From contig CAIMFH010000030.1 of the NCBI GenBank assembly GCA_903840265.1, forward strand, positions 1 through 64,000: a stretch of DNA of 64,000 nucleotides, in the 5' to 3' direction. The translations under genes and the position numbers were made by a program. How positions within the stretch are numbered: position 1 is the stretch's first letter; each line of letters begins with the position of its first letter. The notes beneath the pieces are model-generated. The model had not been told where the DNA came from. It did no database searches and was given only the letters and a program-made list of their open reading frames with translations. This document shows, one piece after another, positions 46,011-55,216 of this stretch. This DNA is from an uncultured Schlesneria sp. (GTDB lineage Bacteria > Planctomycetota > Planctomycetia > Planctomycetales > Planctomycetaceae).

Positions 46011-46363
46011 CAGACTATTTGCGGATTGGTAGCCGCAAATCAGTGAGCTAACATAGACATGCGGAATTACGTCACTTCAACGAGTTCCGTTGGATTCAGG
46101 AACGTTCCGAGCCATCCGAACTCATTCAAATCTGTCATCTGCGAAATCTGCGGACGCAAAATTCGGATCCGCAGGTAACAGGTTTCACAGGTCACGAACG
46201 ATTCCAAGTGGGAATCTCCTGTTTGTCCAACTTTCCCGTCGAATTGACCGATAGGGATTGGACCGCGGAAGACTGCATTGTTCGATCTGCCATTTGGCGG
46301 CAGAATAAGTCGCACGCCAGCGCTCGCGACGCATCACAGTTCGCTCTGAAGGAAGTGACATCA
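46011..46363. other. Divergent intergenic region, no gene seen
   Basis: These 353 bases lie between the divergent membrane/TPR gene and the carbonic anhydrase gene. An 82-codon minus-strand frame at 46067-46315 has no ribosome-binding site or family motif, so I did not call it. The region is expected to hold both promoters. Confidence 0.4.
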
Positions 46364-47260
46364 ATGGATGTGATTTACCGCTACGACCCGTTCGCACCCA
46401 TCTCTGTCCGCCAAATCTCTGACGCCAAATCTGCCATCGATGAACTGATCGGCGGGAATGACCGATTCAAGAATGTCGTGCATCGCATGCAGCAGCAGAC
46501 GATGGGGGGCGAAGCGGGTGAGCCGATCGTCATTCCGATGAGTCCCATGACATCGGGCCTGCCGCTGTTTCCTGGTGCCATTCCGACGCAGGCTCCGTTT
46601 GCTGTCGTCCTGGGATGCTCGGACGCTCGCGTGCCGACCGAAGCGGTCTTCGATCAGTCGTTTAACGATCTGTTCGTGCTGCGCATCGCGGGAAATGTGC
46701 TCGGCTCCGAATGCCTGGGATCACTGCACTACGCGCTGCGTAATCTGAAAGACAGCCTGAAGGTGGTCGTCGTACTGGGTCACTCTAAGTGCGGAGCGGT
46801 GACCGCCGCGGTGGATACTCACCTTTCTCCTGATGCCTACGTGAACATCGCCTGTACGTATCCCTTACGGTCGCTGGTCGATCAGATCCAACTGGCCGTG
46901 CGTGGCGCCTCGCACGCGTTAGAGAAGGCCGCCGGTATCGCGTTGCCGAACAAGACGATGTACCGATCACTGCTGGTCGGGGTGACCGCCTATGTCAACG
47001 CGGCCGTATCGGCGTTGGAACTGCAGCGCGAAATGAGTCTGTATGAAGCGGGCGGGCCTGAAGTCGTCTTCGGCGTTTACGACTTTGAATCGCTCCGCGT
47101 GCAGAGCAGTCCGGCCTTAACTCCCGAAACGCCACGACTCCGCCCTGCTCCCAAGTCGGCCCAGGAACTGGCAGATTATGCCTTCGAAGTCGTCGAGGCG
47201 TTATTGTCGCTGGATGACGACGATCTGGAAGCGAAGTACATGCTGACCATGCGAGCCTGA
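46364..47260 (+). CDS. Beta-class carbonic anhydrase
   Basis: About 298 aa. ATG 46364 has aaggaag at 46349-46355; the open frame before it is not needed. Zinc site and dyad: Cys85, Asp87 and Arg89 in LGCSDARVP, His140 and Cys143 in LGHSKCGA. FVLRIAGNVL and SLHYALRNL also match the beta class. It interconverts CO2 and bicarbonate. It is longer than most of the family: residues ~40-78 form an insert rich in Met, Pro and Gly before the first zinc motif, and there is a 20-30-residue tail. No transport or carboxysome gene is adjacent. Confidence 0.92.
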   Translation: MDVIYRYDPFAPISVRQISDAKSAIDELIGGNDRFKNVVHRMQQQTMGGEAGEPIVIPMSPMTSGLPLFPGAIPTQAPFAVVLGCSDARVPTEAVFDQSFNDLFVLRIAGNVLGSECLGSLHYALRNLKDSLKVVVVLGHSKCGAVTAAVDTHLSPDAYVNIACTYPLRSLVDQIQLAVRGASHALEKAAGIALPNKTMYRSLLVGVTAYVNAAVSALELQREMSLYEAGGPEVVFGVYDFESLRVQSSPALTPETPRLRPAPKSAQELADYAFEVVEALLSLDDDDLEAKYMLTMRA

Positions 47261-47304
47261 TCTTGGCCGCGTGAACGATTTCTATCCGTTGATTAACGTG
47301 GGAT

Positions 47305-47342
47305 GTGCCACTGGTTGTCCGAAGCGGCCAACGCAGTGGCAC
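47305..47342. repeat. Complete copy of palindrome family A
   Basis: gtgccactg (47305-47313) and cagtggcac (47334-47342) are perfect 9-base arms, with the family spacer tccgaagcggc inside. It sits between the convergent carbonic anhydrase and helical-repeat genes, so it may also act as a terminator hairpin. Confidence 0.7.
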
Positions 47343-47385
47343 GACTCTCGTATTTGGAAGCTGATCAGGGCCGCATTCCACGCCG

Positions 47386-48540
47386 CTATTTCTGCACCAG
47401 GGCCGAAGCGAACGTCACCAGATCACTTCGGTCCTGAGCACTTTTCAGCAGCACATCAAAACGACCCGCCTGCTGACACAGTTCAGCGAACGCAGCGGCA
47501 AAGTCAGGATCAACACTCACCAGGTATTGCTCAGCGAGCGGCAACGCTTTGTCGAGTTGCTCGGTTCGCGCCAAGAGGTCGACCAGGACGTACGCGATCA
47601 AAGCTTTGTCTTGAGCGTCCGGTTCACGATCCAATTGCTGCTGGAAATAGGCCAGAGCGGTGTCGCGGTTCTCACCCAGCAGAAACTTGAAGAACTGACT
47701 GTGTGCGGGATAGAAGTCGGTGAACGGAGCTTCACCCGCGTATTGAAACTGCGGAGACAATTGCGACGCATACTCGGTCAGATCCAGCGCCAGCTTCAAC
47801 TCAGGGCTTCCCGCCACCAGCGAGCGAGCGAACCGAACGGTGGAATGCAGGTGTGAGACATCAATGTGATAGTTGTTGTCGGCGAACAGCCATTCGCGCC
47901 CGGCAATCAATTCTCGCAACGTTGTCGCTGGCGGTGCGAACGGCATCCGCTGTTTGACCTCATGCTGAATCGATTGCAGCAGATCGCCATGCAGCGACTT
48001 CACCAGGATTGCGGCACACTGCGACCGCTGTTCGGGAGATAGATTCTGAAACTGCTGATCCAGCGACGTGATCGTGCTGCATGTCCCATGCGTTCGCAGC
48101 ATGATCTGCATCCCTTTCACAGGATGAGCCAGCTTGTAAAACGCCAGGTCGATCAGCTCTTCAGATTCTTCGCTGGTTTCGCGCGGCACTGGCGCCGCGT
48201 CGATCACATCGCGAACGGGCTGCGTTTCCCGGATCGCATGAAAGTAGATCCAGGCCTGGCCGAGCTTCTTGTCAGCCAGCAACAACTGACCGACTTCACG
48301 AGCTGCCGCCATGTAAGCGACTTCGAACTCATCGCGCTTGCCCGCGGGAATATCGTCGAACGACGTCGGTCGATGCAGCGGCGCACCAAGTTCAAACTTC
48401 TTACGAGCACACAACGCGTCGAACAGCTTGTGATAATCCTTCTGCTCGCGTAACAGACCCGCCAGCTTGTCGAAGACAGCCGTCGCTCCCCCAGCCTGAA
48501 GTTGATCCTGAAGTTCGGCAAAAGGAGTTTCAGCGGCCAT
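47386..48540 (-). CDS. Helical-repeat (TPR-like) hypothetical protein
   Basis: 384 aa, soluble and almost fully helical. The N-terminal part (ETPFAELQDQLQAGGATAVFDKLAGLLREQKDYHKLFDAL) and C-terminal part (NRDTALAYFQQQLDREPDAQDKALIAYVLVDLLARTEQLDKALPLAEQYL) look like TPR-type helix pairs. A central TLRELIAGREWLFADNNYHIDVSHLHSTVRF contains several His and Asp and could bind a metal, though this is speculation. I recall no named family. It is probably a planctomycete-conserved protein. Confidence 0.6.
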   Translation of the reverse strand: MAAETPFAELQDQLQAGGATAVFDKLAGLLREQKDYHKLFDALCARKKFELGAPLHRPTSFDDIPAGKRDEFEVAYMAAAREVGQLLLADKKLGQAWIYFHAIRETQPVRDVIDAAPVPRETSEESEELIDLAFYKLAHPVKGMQIMLRTHGTCSTITSLDQQFQNLSPEQRSQCAAILVKSLHGDLLQSIQHEVKQRMPFAPPATTLRELIAGREWLFADNNYHIDVSHLHSTVRFARSLVAGSPELKLALDLTEYASQLSPQFQYAGEAPFTDFYPAHSQFFKFLLGENRDTALAYFQQQLDREPDAQDKALIAYVLVDLLARTEQLDKALPLAEQYLVSVDPDFAAAFAELCQQAGRFDVLLKSAQDRSDLVTFASALVQK

Positions 48541-48654
48541 CGAGCTGGTTCCTGAACGCAGTACGGGGTGGAATCTAGGCGAGACCCTAGATTATGCCCG
48601 GATTCCTGAGACTTCACATCCCAGCCGCCAATTTCCGCAGATTTCACATTTCTA

Positions 48655-49083
48655 ATGATCGGGCGAGATTCTGCTCTCGGATTGAATGAAGGCGGTGCCA
48701 CGAACATAGTGAATTTTGGACCTGTCGGGACAATCCCTGATAGGTTTAAGGATAGAAAGTTTTATCAACACAACCCGACAGTCACACTGATGTGTACGAC
48801 AGTGGAAGAGAACCGAAGGCTGGGTGAAGAGATCGGCCGCAAATCAGCGGCAGCGATGGGGCCGACTACGATCATGATTCCGTTGAAGGGTGTCTCAGCC
48901 ATAGATCAGACAGGGAAAGCGTTTGATGATCCTGCTGCCCGGCAGGCTCTGTACGAGGGGATTCGAGGGACATGCGACCAATTCGATTTGATTGAACTGC
49001 ACAATCACATCAATGATGCATCGTTTGCCCAGGCGGCTGCCGCAAAGCTTCTCGCAATGATCGAACTGCAAGGCGCGAGATAA
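48655..49083 (+). pseudogene. C-terminal fragment of a UPF0261/Tm-1-like protein
   Basis: Up to 142 aa. The sequence NIVNFGPVGTIPDRFKDR, FYQHNPTVTLMCTT, ENRRLGEEIGRK, PTTIMIPLKGVSAID and LIELHNHINDASFAQAAAAKLLAMI matches the C-terminal third of UPF0261 (Tm-1-like ATP-binding) proteins, which are about 400 residues long. The N-terminal two thirds are missing, because upstream bases run directly into the spacer next to the gene at 47386-48540. The frame may still be translated, but it cannot be a full enzyme. I infer a decayed gene with a deletion joint near 48650-48690. Confidence 0.7.
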
Positions 49084-49177
49084 CGTACCAAGCTGATTCC
49101 AGAGCGTGTCCGTTGGAATGTTGCGTTTACATGGCGGCGACATCGTCATCGCGGCAGTCTCAGACGGCAAGATCTGC

Positions 49178-50764
49178 CTACTTCTCAAAGTTCACGAGGA
49201 ACCGCCAGGTCGAAGTCGCGTAGGGGGCTCCCCCCTCGATCATTCCGGATTGAAGATCGTCGCCGCTGCGTTTGACGACACCCTGACGGATCTGAGTCGC
49301 ATACCAACGTCCCGTCGGCGACATTTCGGCAGCGTCGATGATCGTGGTGTTGATCCAGACATCGTTGTCCGGAAGATAACCACTCGCCGGATGATGTTCC
49401 GCGCGAACACACAGGAACCCGCGATTCGGGACCAGCCAGTAACGAAACTTCATCTTTCCCGTTTTGGTATCTGCGACGCTGATCATCACGGTATCGCCAG
49501 GACCGAGCACAGGCTTGGACTCGAGGGTTGCATGGACCTCTCCGTTGGGAAGCACCAACTCCGGATAGCCGACTCGGTCTGGAGCAAAGACCTGAATATC
49601 GGTGGCTCCGCCAAACGGTGTGAAACGCAGTTTACTCGACTCGGCTTTCCACCATTCCAGACATTCGGCCGGTGACTCGGGGATCGCAACTTTGCCCTCG
49701 TGGAGGCTCAGGCACAGGTTCATCAACTGTTCAAGGTCGTTCACCTCGCTTGTATATCCAGTGGTATCGCATTTCACCTTGTACATCTCGTTCACCCACC
49801 TCCAGTCTGGTTTTTCCACGAGGGTTCGCAACGCCAGTGCCGAATACCGATCGATGTCGGCACGCTGGTGGGTGGCATAGGATTTCAACACGGACTTCAA
49901 ATCGTTGTTCGAACGCGTGTCGACAACCCTCGTGTCCTTGGGGACATCCAGAGCCGCCAGATCGGCAGGGCCGAATTCCGGGTAGTCCATTTCCATGACT
50001 CGCGACATCGTTTTCCCGTCGTCCGTCCATTCGTCGGCCATGCTGGTGGGAAGCTTTGCTCCCGCGGGAACGTGAAAGATGTGGCGATACTGGGCCGGCG
50101 TTCGTCGGAGGTCTTCGTAGGTGAATATAAAGTCGGTCCAGGACCTGTCCCCCTCGCGGCCTTCCTGTCGCGTCTGTGACAGCAATTTCGCTTTGGCCAA
50201 CTGGGGCTGCTGCAGTTCCTTCTGGCTACTAAACGCGTGCAACACAGCACTCCAACTGGAAAACTCGTCTTCGTCATACGAGTCCGAATCGGAAATGTAA
50301 ATCGTATGAGTGTGCTGATCGTAGCGCTGCTTTCGCTGATGCTCCAATTCGATGAACAAGGTCGAATCTGGGAAGCGTCCCGCGATAATCTGCTTGTCTG
50401 GCGACAACCAGATGTCGAAAACAGGCTGCTTGTCACGTCCCGAATCTCCGGGCATCCACATTCTTAATCGGACCCACGGCTGCTTGCGGACGGCCTTCAC
50501 GACCTGCGCCCACGAGTCCTTCGGCCAGGCAGAAAACATCGCGACCACGACTAGCACGGCGGTCGCGAGCGACACGCTTCCCACGGCGATCCAACGGCGT
50601 CGCGAAACCATGGCCGCATGAAATTGCGCCGGGGGTAATATTGACCTGTCCCTCTCGGGAAACGGAATCGGCGGATTCGGGAATTCGGGAATCGGCTGGT
50701 CGAGAATTCCCGAGATGGCTCGATCAAGTCGGTCGTCGAAACTGGTCGAGATTTCGTCGTTCAT
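49178..50764 (-). CDS. Membrane-anchored partner of the ECF sigma factor (putative anti-sigma)
   Basis: 528 aa. It has a ~57-residue cytoplasmic N-terminus, one membrane helix (WIAVGSVSLATAVLVVVAMFSAW) and a large outside domain beginning DSWAQVVKAVRKQPWVRLRMW, a pattern I recall from planctomycete proteins encoded after ECF sigma genes. The outside part is beta-rich with LolA-like pieces. A short cytoplasmic segment with a large outer sensor fits an anti-sigma factor, but no zinc (ZAS) motif is seen, so the role is inferred from context. Its start overlaps the sigma gene stop by four bases. Confidence 0.7.
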   Translation of the reverse strand: MNDEISTSFDDRLDRAISGILDQPIPEFPNPPIPFPERDRSILPPAQFHAAMVSRRRWIAVGSVSLATAVLVVVAMFSAWPKDSWAQVVKAVRKQPWVRLRMWMPGDSGRDKQPVFDIWLSPDKQIIAGRFPDSTLFIELEHQRKQRYDQHTHTIYISDSDSYDEDEFSSWSAVLHAFSSQKELQQPQLAKAKLLSQTRQEGREGDRSWTDFIFTYEDLRRTPAQYRHIFHVPAGAKLPTSMADEWTDDGKTMSRVMEMDYPEFGPADLAALDVPKDTRVVDTRSNNDLKSVLKSYATHQRADIDRYSALALRTLVEKPDWRWVNEMYKVKCDTTGYTSEVNDLEQLMNLCLSLHEGKVAIPESPAECLEWWKAESSKLRFTPFGGATDIQVFAPDRVGYPELVLPNGEVHATLESKPVLGPGDTVMISVADTKTGKMKFRYWLVPNRGFLCVRAEHHPASGYLPDNDVWINTTIIDAAEMSPTGRWYATQIRQGVVKRSGDDLQSGMIEGGAPYATSTWRFLVNFEK

Positions 50765-51288
50765 GATGGCTCCGTGACGGGACTCGCTGTGAATTCGGAG
50801 AGGGCGATCTGAAGAGATTGACGGGCACGATGAATCAGAACCCCGACCTCCGTGGTGTCGGTCTCCATCTGCCCGGCAATTTCGGCATACGTCAGTTGTT
50901 CAATCGAACGAAGCCAAAACGCCTCTCCCTGCCGACTGGGGAGGTTTGCCAACTCCAATTTCAGGCGATCCATCAACTCACGAAGTTGCATGAGATCGGA
51001 GGGATGAACGTGAACGGAAGTTGATTCCAAGTCTTCAAGGTTGCCAACCGGAAGGTTTTTCTCGCGTTTTCGCCGCCTCAAAGCATCAATGGCCCGCCGA
51101 GTCCCCAGCCACTTCAGCAGGGCCGGCCAATTGTCGACGGCCTGACAATCGATTCGCCGATAGGCTTCGAAAAAGACCTCCTGATAGCAATCCAGCGCGT
51201 CGGCGTGATCGTCCAGGATGCGATAGACCGTGGCCCAAACCATGGGACCATGCACCCGGCAGACCTCATTCCAATCGTGTGATTTCAC
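50761..51288 (-). CDS. ECF-type RNA polymerase sigma factor
   Basis: About 175 aa from a GTG at 51288; the only longer start is a TTG giving an improbable tail. Region 2: VCRVHGPMVWATVYRILDDHADALDCYQEVFFEAYRRI with ALLKWLGTRRAIDALRRRKREK. Region 4: LPSRQGEAFWLRSIEQLTYAEIAGQMETDTTEVGVLIHRARQSLQIAL, with its helix-turn-helix. Both DNA-binding regions are complete, and no C-terminal extension is present. It is probably regulated by the overlapping downstream membrane protein. Direct targets are unknown. Confidence 0.9.
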   Translation of the reverse strand: MKSHDWNEVCRVHGPMVWATVYRILDDHADALDCYQEVFFEAYRRIDCQAVDNWPALLKWLGTRRAIDALRRRKREKNLPVGNLEDLESTSVHVHPSDLMQLRELMDRLKLELANLPSRQGEAFWLRSIEQLTYAEIAGQMETDTTEVGVLIHRARQSLQIALSEFTASPVTEPS

Positions 51289-51730
51289 GCTCGTGAACCC
51301 CCAATGACGTCGTTCATAGGTAATGACGCTGGGCGAAACGAGAATATTACGCGACTGCGGAAAAGTTTTCCCGATTAGTGCCGCAGCTTGGCCGCTCTGG
51401 GACAAGAATTCGAACGGCGGCAGGATGAATGCGGTTCAGCGAGCTAGTGGCTCGATGTGAAGTCGTCGAACGACGTAAGAGAAATCCGACGATGAGGATT
51501 CATCAGGCAAGTGGGCTGGGCAGAAGACTAGCCCCCTACAAGATTTGTTTCCTTGGCTCAAGTTGAGGGGCGATGAAAACGTCCTGATGGGGAATCATGC
51601 CCAGCATTGGCGTAGTCACGCCTGCACTGGAATTCGACGTTCAAGCTTGTGGGTTGAATCATCCCCAACATGGTCAACTTCGACCCGCCCGGCGGTTGCT
51701 GGCGTTGACTGCTCACCAGACATTCCAGCG
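51289..51730. other. Intergenic spacer upstream of the sigma gene, no gene seen
   Basis: About 440 bases between the sigma gene start and the end of the WD40 remnant. Short plus-strand frames (at 51545 and 51597) run across the remnant and lack family motifs. The part near 51290-51480 should contain the sigma gene promoter, but I could not identify a specific element. Confidence 0.4.
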
Positions 51731-51973
51731 TCAGGGCGACTGTTCTTTCCAGAGTCGGATCACCTTGTCATTTCTACCGGATGCCAGCAGGTTCCCTTTT
51801 CGGTTGAAGGCCACACAGAACACGGACCCGGCATGATCCGTCAAGACCGCCTGTGGCTGGGCATCTTCGACGTTCAGGATTCGCACAATCTCTTCTTCGT
51901 CGCCAACAGCCAGCAGCTTCCCTCCCGGTGCAAATGTCAGACACTGAATAGCGGTCTTAAGACGTGTTGATTG
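51731..51973 (-). pseudogene. C-terminal remnant of a WD40-repeat protein
   Basis: The minus-strand frame from 51973 down to a stop at 51731-51733 encodes about 80 residues with no start codon. It contains two WD40 blades, TAIQCLTFAPGGKLLAVG and then HAGSVFCVAFNRKGNLLASG followed by NDKVIRLW near the end. The upstream boundary is an in-frame stop (tga, at 51974-51976). I infer the tail of a larger WD40 gene whose 5' part has been deleted. An alternative is a small gene with a non-standard start, which is less likely. Confidence 0.7.
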
Positions 51974-52053
51974 TCAGGGCGTTTGTAATACGTGTTCATC
52001 ACTCAGTACACTGGCGACGGGTCGAATCGATACTTGTTCGCCGGGATCTCCTC

Positions 52054-52893
52054 ATGCTCCGTAGCCTGACGTCTGCTTTCTTGGTCTGCACGTTTGCCGG
52101 TGTCGCGATCGCCGCCGACAAGACTCCTGCGGAACTGGCCATCGCCAAGGCGATCGCGGTTCTCGAAGCGGAGCGCGACAAAGCTGAGGATTCTTTGGAG
52201 AGGGCCAAGATCGACAAGGCGGTTCGTGAATTGGAAGTGCTGTTAGACGACCCGGACGCGGACTCCAAGCCGAACGCGGCGAAATCCTCGGCTATCAAAT
52301 TCGTCGTCAAACCAGCCGTCCTGAAAAAGAAGTTCGGAGGCAAGTCGGTACTCAACCCTAAGACCGGCGAGTTGACACTGACTTATGATTTCTCGCAGAA
52401 AGGGCAACTGGCGGATTTCGAGACGAAGTCCGTCAAGGCTGCAATCGCACAAGGGACCGTGCTCATCGATGGCAGCGAAACACTGACGCACATCGCGAAA
52501 TTCAAAAGCGTGTCGGTCTCGACCAACATGAGTTTCAAGTCGATGCGAGGCTGTGGCATCAGCTCGACTGGCGGAACAAAGTTTTATACCGGTGGACAAA
52601 ATCCGAACACGATTTATTTGGCGGTCGATGGCAGTGAAGGGGCCGAGACAATTGTTCCGGAAAACAGGCGCACGGGCACTGTCCCAGTCGCATTGACGAT
52701 CACCCCGAGTGCCGCGAGTGTCCGATTCGCCGAGGATCGACTGGTCGTGAAAATCGGCAAGAATGCAGTGCCTGGCCATGAAGAGGTTCATCAACTCGTA
52801 TTCGAAGGCGGCGTCGAAGGGGCAGGCTTTTCCAACATCATCATCTCTGGCATCCCCGACCCCGACTGGTTCAAGCAATTCGTCGGTGAATGA
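52054..52893 (+). CDS. Secreted protein of unknown function
   Basis: About 279 aa from ATG 52054, which places a signal peptide (MLRSLTSAFLVCTFAGVAIAA) at the N-terminus. Residues ~25-65 form a charged helix (AELAIAKAIAVLEAERDKAEDSLERAKIDKAVRELEVLL). The remainder is beta-rich with TYDFSQKGQLADFE, SVSVSTNMSF and GGTKFYTGGQNPNTIYLAVDG. No family is recognised. The frame extends upstream to 51964, but that part overlaps the WD40 remnant and gives no better start. It ends 18 bases from the convergent S21 gene. Confidence 0.55.
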   Translation: MLRSLTSAFLVCTFAGVAIAADKTPAELAIAKAIAVLEAERDKAEDSLERAKIDKAVRELEVLLDDPDADSKPNAAKSSAIKFVVKPAVLKKKFGGKSVLNPKTGELTLTYDFSQKGQLADFETKSVKAAIAQGTVLIDGSETLTHIAKFKSVSVSTNMSFKSMRGCGISSTGGTKFYTGGQNPNTIYLAVDGSEGAETIVPENRRTGTVPVALTITPSAASVRFAEDRLVVKIGKNAVPGHEEVHQLVFEGGVEGAGFSNIIISGIPDPDWFKQFVGE

Positions 52894-52911
52894 AACGAGG
52901 GCTGTCCTGGA

Positions 52912-53181
52912 TCACGAACGAAATGGATCCTCTCCTCGTGAGTGCAATTCACGAAGATGGATACAGACATCCAGTGCTACGTGGCCTCCAGTTCTCTGCC
53001 TGATCGCTTCGCGTCGCCGACCAGCTCGGCGACGGCGGCGATCTCTGTCGCTTGGCTTTTCGTAACAGCCGATGCGGGTTTTGTAGAATTGGCGACGATA
53101 AGAGTGATTGACGGCCTTTCGAAATCGCTGAAGTGCATTCTCCAGCGATTCGCCGTCTCGGACAGTAATCTTTGCTGCCAT
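52912..53181 (-). CDS. rpsU: 30S ribosomal protein S21
   Basis: About 89 aa from ATG 53181. The opening AKITVRDGESLENALQRFRKAVNHS and the segment CYEKPSDRDRRRRRAGRRREAIRQ match S21, a small basic protein of the 30S subunit platform near the 3' end of 16S rRNA that helps translation initiation. The C-terminal ~20 residues (GHVALDVCIHLRELHS) extend beyond the usual 60-75-residue length and may be lineage-specific or a run-on. The 5' extension of the frame is not needed. It stands alone, away from the dnaG-rpoD setting found in enterobacteria. Confidence 0.85.
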   Translation of the reverse strand: MAAKITVRDGESLENALQRFRKAVNHSYRRQFYKTRIGCYEKPSDRDRRRRRAGRRREAIRQRTGGHVALDVCIHLRELHSRGEDPFRS

Positions 53182-53342
53182 GAAAGCGTCTTGACGGCTG
53201 ACGCGGTGCCGACAGGAGTGGGCAATTCTGCCTTCCTGCGAAAAGAAAAGAGTCGAAGCAACCCCTGTAGTTTGTCTCGTCGCAGGATCTACCGCAAGGT
53301 CTTGTCCAGAAGACGGTCGCACACGGTCATCCGAACGCCGAA

Positions 53343-55064
53343 TTAGTGCTTGGGTGTGATCAGCATTTCAGGCTTTTCCATGATCAGGTAATGCCCATGG
53401 TCGGCAGTGACAATCACGAGTGACTCGTCCCAGTTGCTGTGCTTTTCGACCCAGTCGGTCACTGTCTTCACGGCGCTATCCCCGGCCAGGGTCGCTCCAA
53501 TGGAATTGTCGATATTGTTGTCGTGGTTTCCCCAGTCGACATCGCCCGCTTCGACCATCAGCCAGAATCCCTTGGGATTCTTGGATAACACTTCGATCGC
53601 GGCCGAGGCCATATCGGTGAGCAGCGGGTTCTCCTCCAGATCCGCTGGTTCGTAGACTTCGATCTTCTTTGGACCACCGCGGCCAATAGGGGGATCATAC
53701 TGCCCATCTGCGGTAGCGAATGGCAGATGGCCGCTGTATTTGCCGTTCCCGTAGAAACCGAGCAACCGCTTGCCCGTTGCGGCTGCTTCTCGAGCAGCAT
53801 CGGCCAGACGCTGACGACCGTTTACTCCCGCGGTCCGAACAGCTGTCACATACTTGCCGCCGTTCTTCACGTCGACCTTCGCCAGGTCGGCATCAGTCAG
53901 ATACATGTTTCCCGGAACGAAATTACCGCCAGCCGGGTGGCGGATTGGCTCGGCTTCGGTCGCTTCAACTAAGTCCGTCTTTCTTACGTGGCCGTACCCG
54001 CCGCCGATCAGGACATCGAGTCCAGACAATGGCTGATCGGGATGAATAATTGATTTCAAGCCGATCAAATCACGAGTCAGATCCTGATAGTCATCACGCT
54101 CGACGTTATGAGCATATGTTGCCGCGGGTGTCGCGTGGCTGATTGGGACGCTGGTAACGGCTCCGACCGAATAGCCTTGCTCCTGAGCCCAATGAGCGAT
54201 CGTTCGCACCGGCTGGCCAAGCGGATCGATATTCACACCATCGTTAAAGGTCTTGATCCCACAGGTCATGCTGGTCGCAGAACTGGATGAGTCCGTGTAC
54301 GCATGCAGAAAGCCTTTGTCGGTCGACTTGCCGATCAGATAGAGGCGATCGGTTCCCGGGGTCCACGGATTGGGACCACCATGCTCGGCGTTGTAGCCTC
54401 CGAACAGAGTGCCGCCAGGATTCAGCACTGTCTGTGTATCAGGATCCGTTTTCGTCCCGGCGTTGTGAGGACTGGTACACATGAATCCGAACTGTGTCGT
54501 GCCACCCGCCTTGTAGTCTTGAAAGTGCAGTCCTGTTCCCCGACCACTGTCGTAGGCGATGGACTGCGTCTTGTAGATCGAAGCGGCACGAGTGGTTTGC
54601 CAGTCCATGCCGTCGAAGACGACTAGAAACACATACTTTTTGCCACTCGCGAACCCGGCCATCTGCAGATCATAGATGTTAGTCTGATCAAGATATTCGG
54701 CCTGCGGATTGACCGTATTCGGCGGGACTCGGCCGTAGAGCCGTCGCAAGGCCGCTTCACTGCGATAAGGACTGTTGGGACCAGTGAAATTCCTGAGATC
54801 CACCGGGGGCAACTTCCCATCCGTGGCATTGCTGCTCAGCGTTCCAAACGTGTAGACGGGGATCAGGCGGTTCGAGTGAGTTCCCCACTGCTTGTAGTTC
54901 GTAGGGTCGTAACCCCAATGGCCGAATTCGGATTTGTTGTTTTCGATCGCATTCGTCTGCAAATCGTAGATATGGTCAGCGATGACGATCGATTCGCAGC
55001 TAAACAGGCAGAACAGCGCGAGCACAGCAGCTCGTCCGGATGATCTCAAGTCGTTCATCAGCAT
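53343..55064 (-). CDS. Alkaline phosphatase (PhoA-type)
   Basis: 573 aa. A signal-like N-terminus (AAVLALFCLFSCESIVIA) is followed by a mature domain with VFLVVFDGMDWQTTRAA (metal ligand Asp), the nucleophile motif TDSSSSATSMTCG (DS matches the catalytic Ser after the conserved Asp), ISHATPAATYAHN, VEAGDVDWGNHDNN and TADHGHYLIM. It hydrolyses phosphomonoesters in the periplasm, with two zinc and one magnesium ion. An insert of ~100 residues near the start (TFGTLSSNATDG and following) makes it longer than E. coli PhoA. The final residues PKH end abruptly, and S21 follows on the same strand after about 160 bases. Confidence 0.87.
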   Translation of the reverse strand: MLMNDLRSSGRAAVLALFCLFSCESIVIADHIYDLQTNAIENNKSEFGHWGYDPTNYKQWGTHSNRLIPVYTFGTLSSNATDGKLPPVDLRNFTGPNSPYRSEAALRRLYGRVPPNTVNPQAEYLDQTNIYDLQMAGFASGKKYVFLVVFDGMDWQTTRAASIYKTQSIAYDSGRGTGLHFQDYKAGGTTQFGFMCTSPHNAGTKTDPDTQTVLNPGGTLFGGYNAEHGGPNPWTPGTDRLYLIGKSTDKGFLHAYTDSSSSATSMTCGIKTFNDGVNIDPLGQPVRTIAHWAQEQGYSVGAVTSVPISHATPAATYAHNVERDDYQDLTRDLIGLKSIIHPDQPLSGLDVLIGGGYGHVRKTDLVEATEAEPIRHPAGGNFVPGNMYLTDADLAKVDVKNGGKYVTAVRTAGVNGRQRLADAAREAAATGKRLLGFYGNGKYSGHLPFATADGQYDPPIGRGGPKKIEVYEPADLEENPLLTDMASAAIEVLSKNPKGFWLMVEAGDVDWGNHDNNIDNSIGATLAGDSAVKTVTDWVEKHSNWDESLVIVTADHGHYLIMEKPEMLITPKH

Positions 55065-55216
55065 CTTTCACGAGTATCAAGCAGTGAGCGCACGCAACAC
55101 CTCGATGGTGCGGTCACTTACTGCTACCCGAATCAGATGTGATGATGCAACTGGAGCGAATGAACTTTTCGCGAACTTGGCCAATGTATGGCTTGTTGAA
55201 CAACTCTCTGATGGGC

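Noticed and set aside
46067-46315. 82-codon minus-strand frame with a CxxC pair before the carbonic anhydrase
   Set aside because: No ribosome-binding site, unrelated composition and no second Cys pair; left as spacer.
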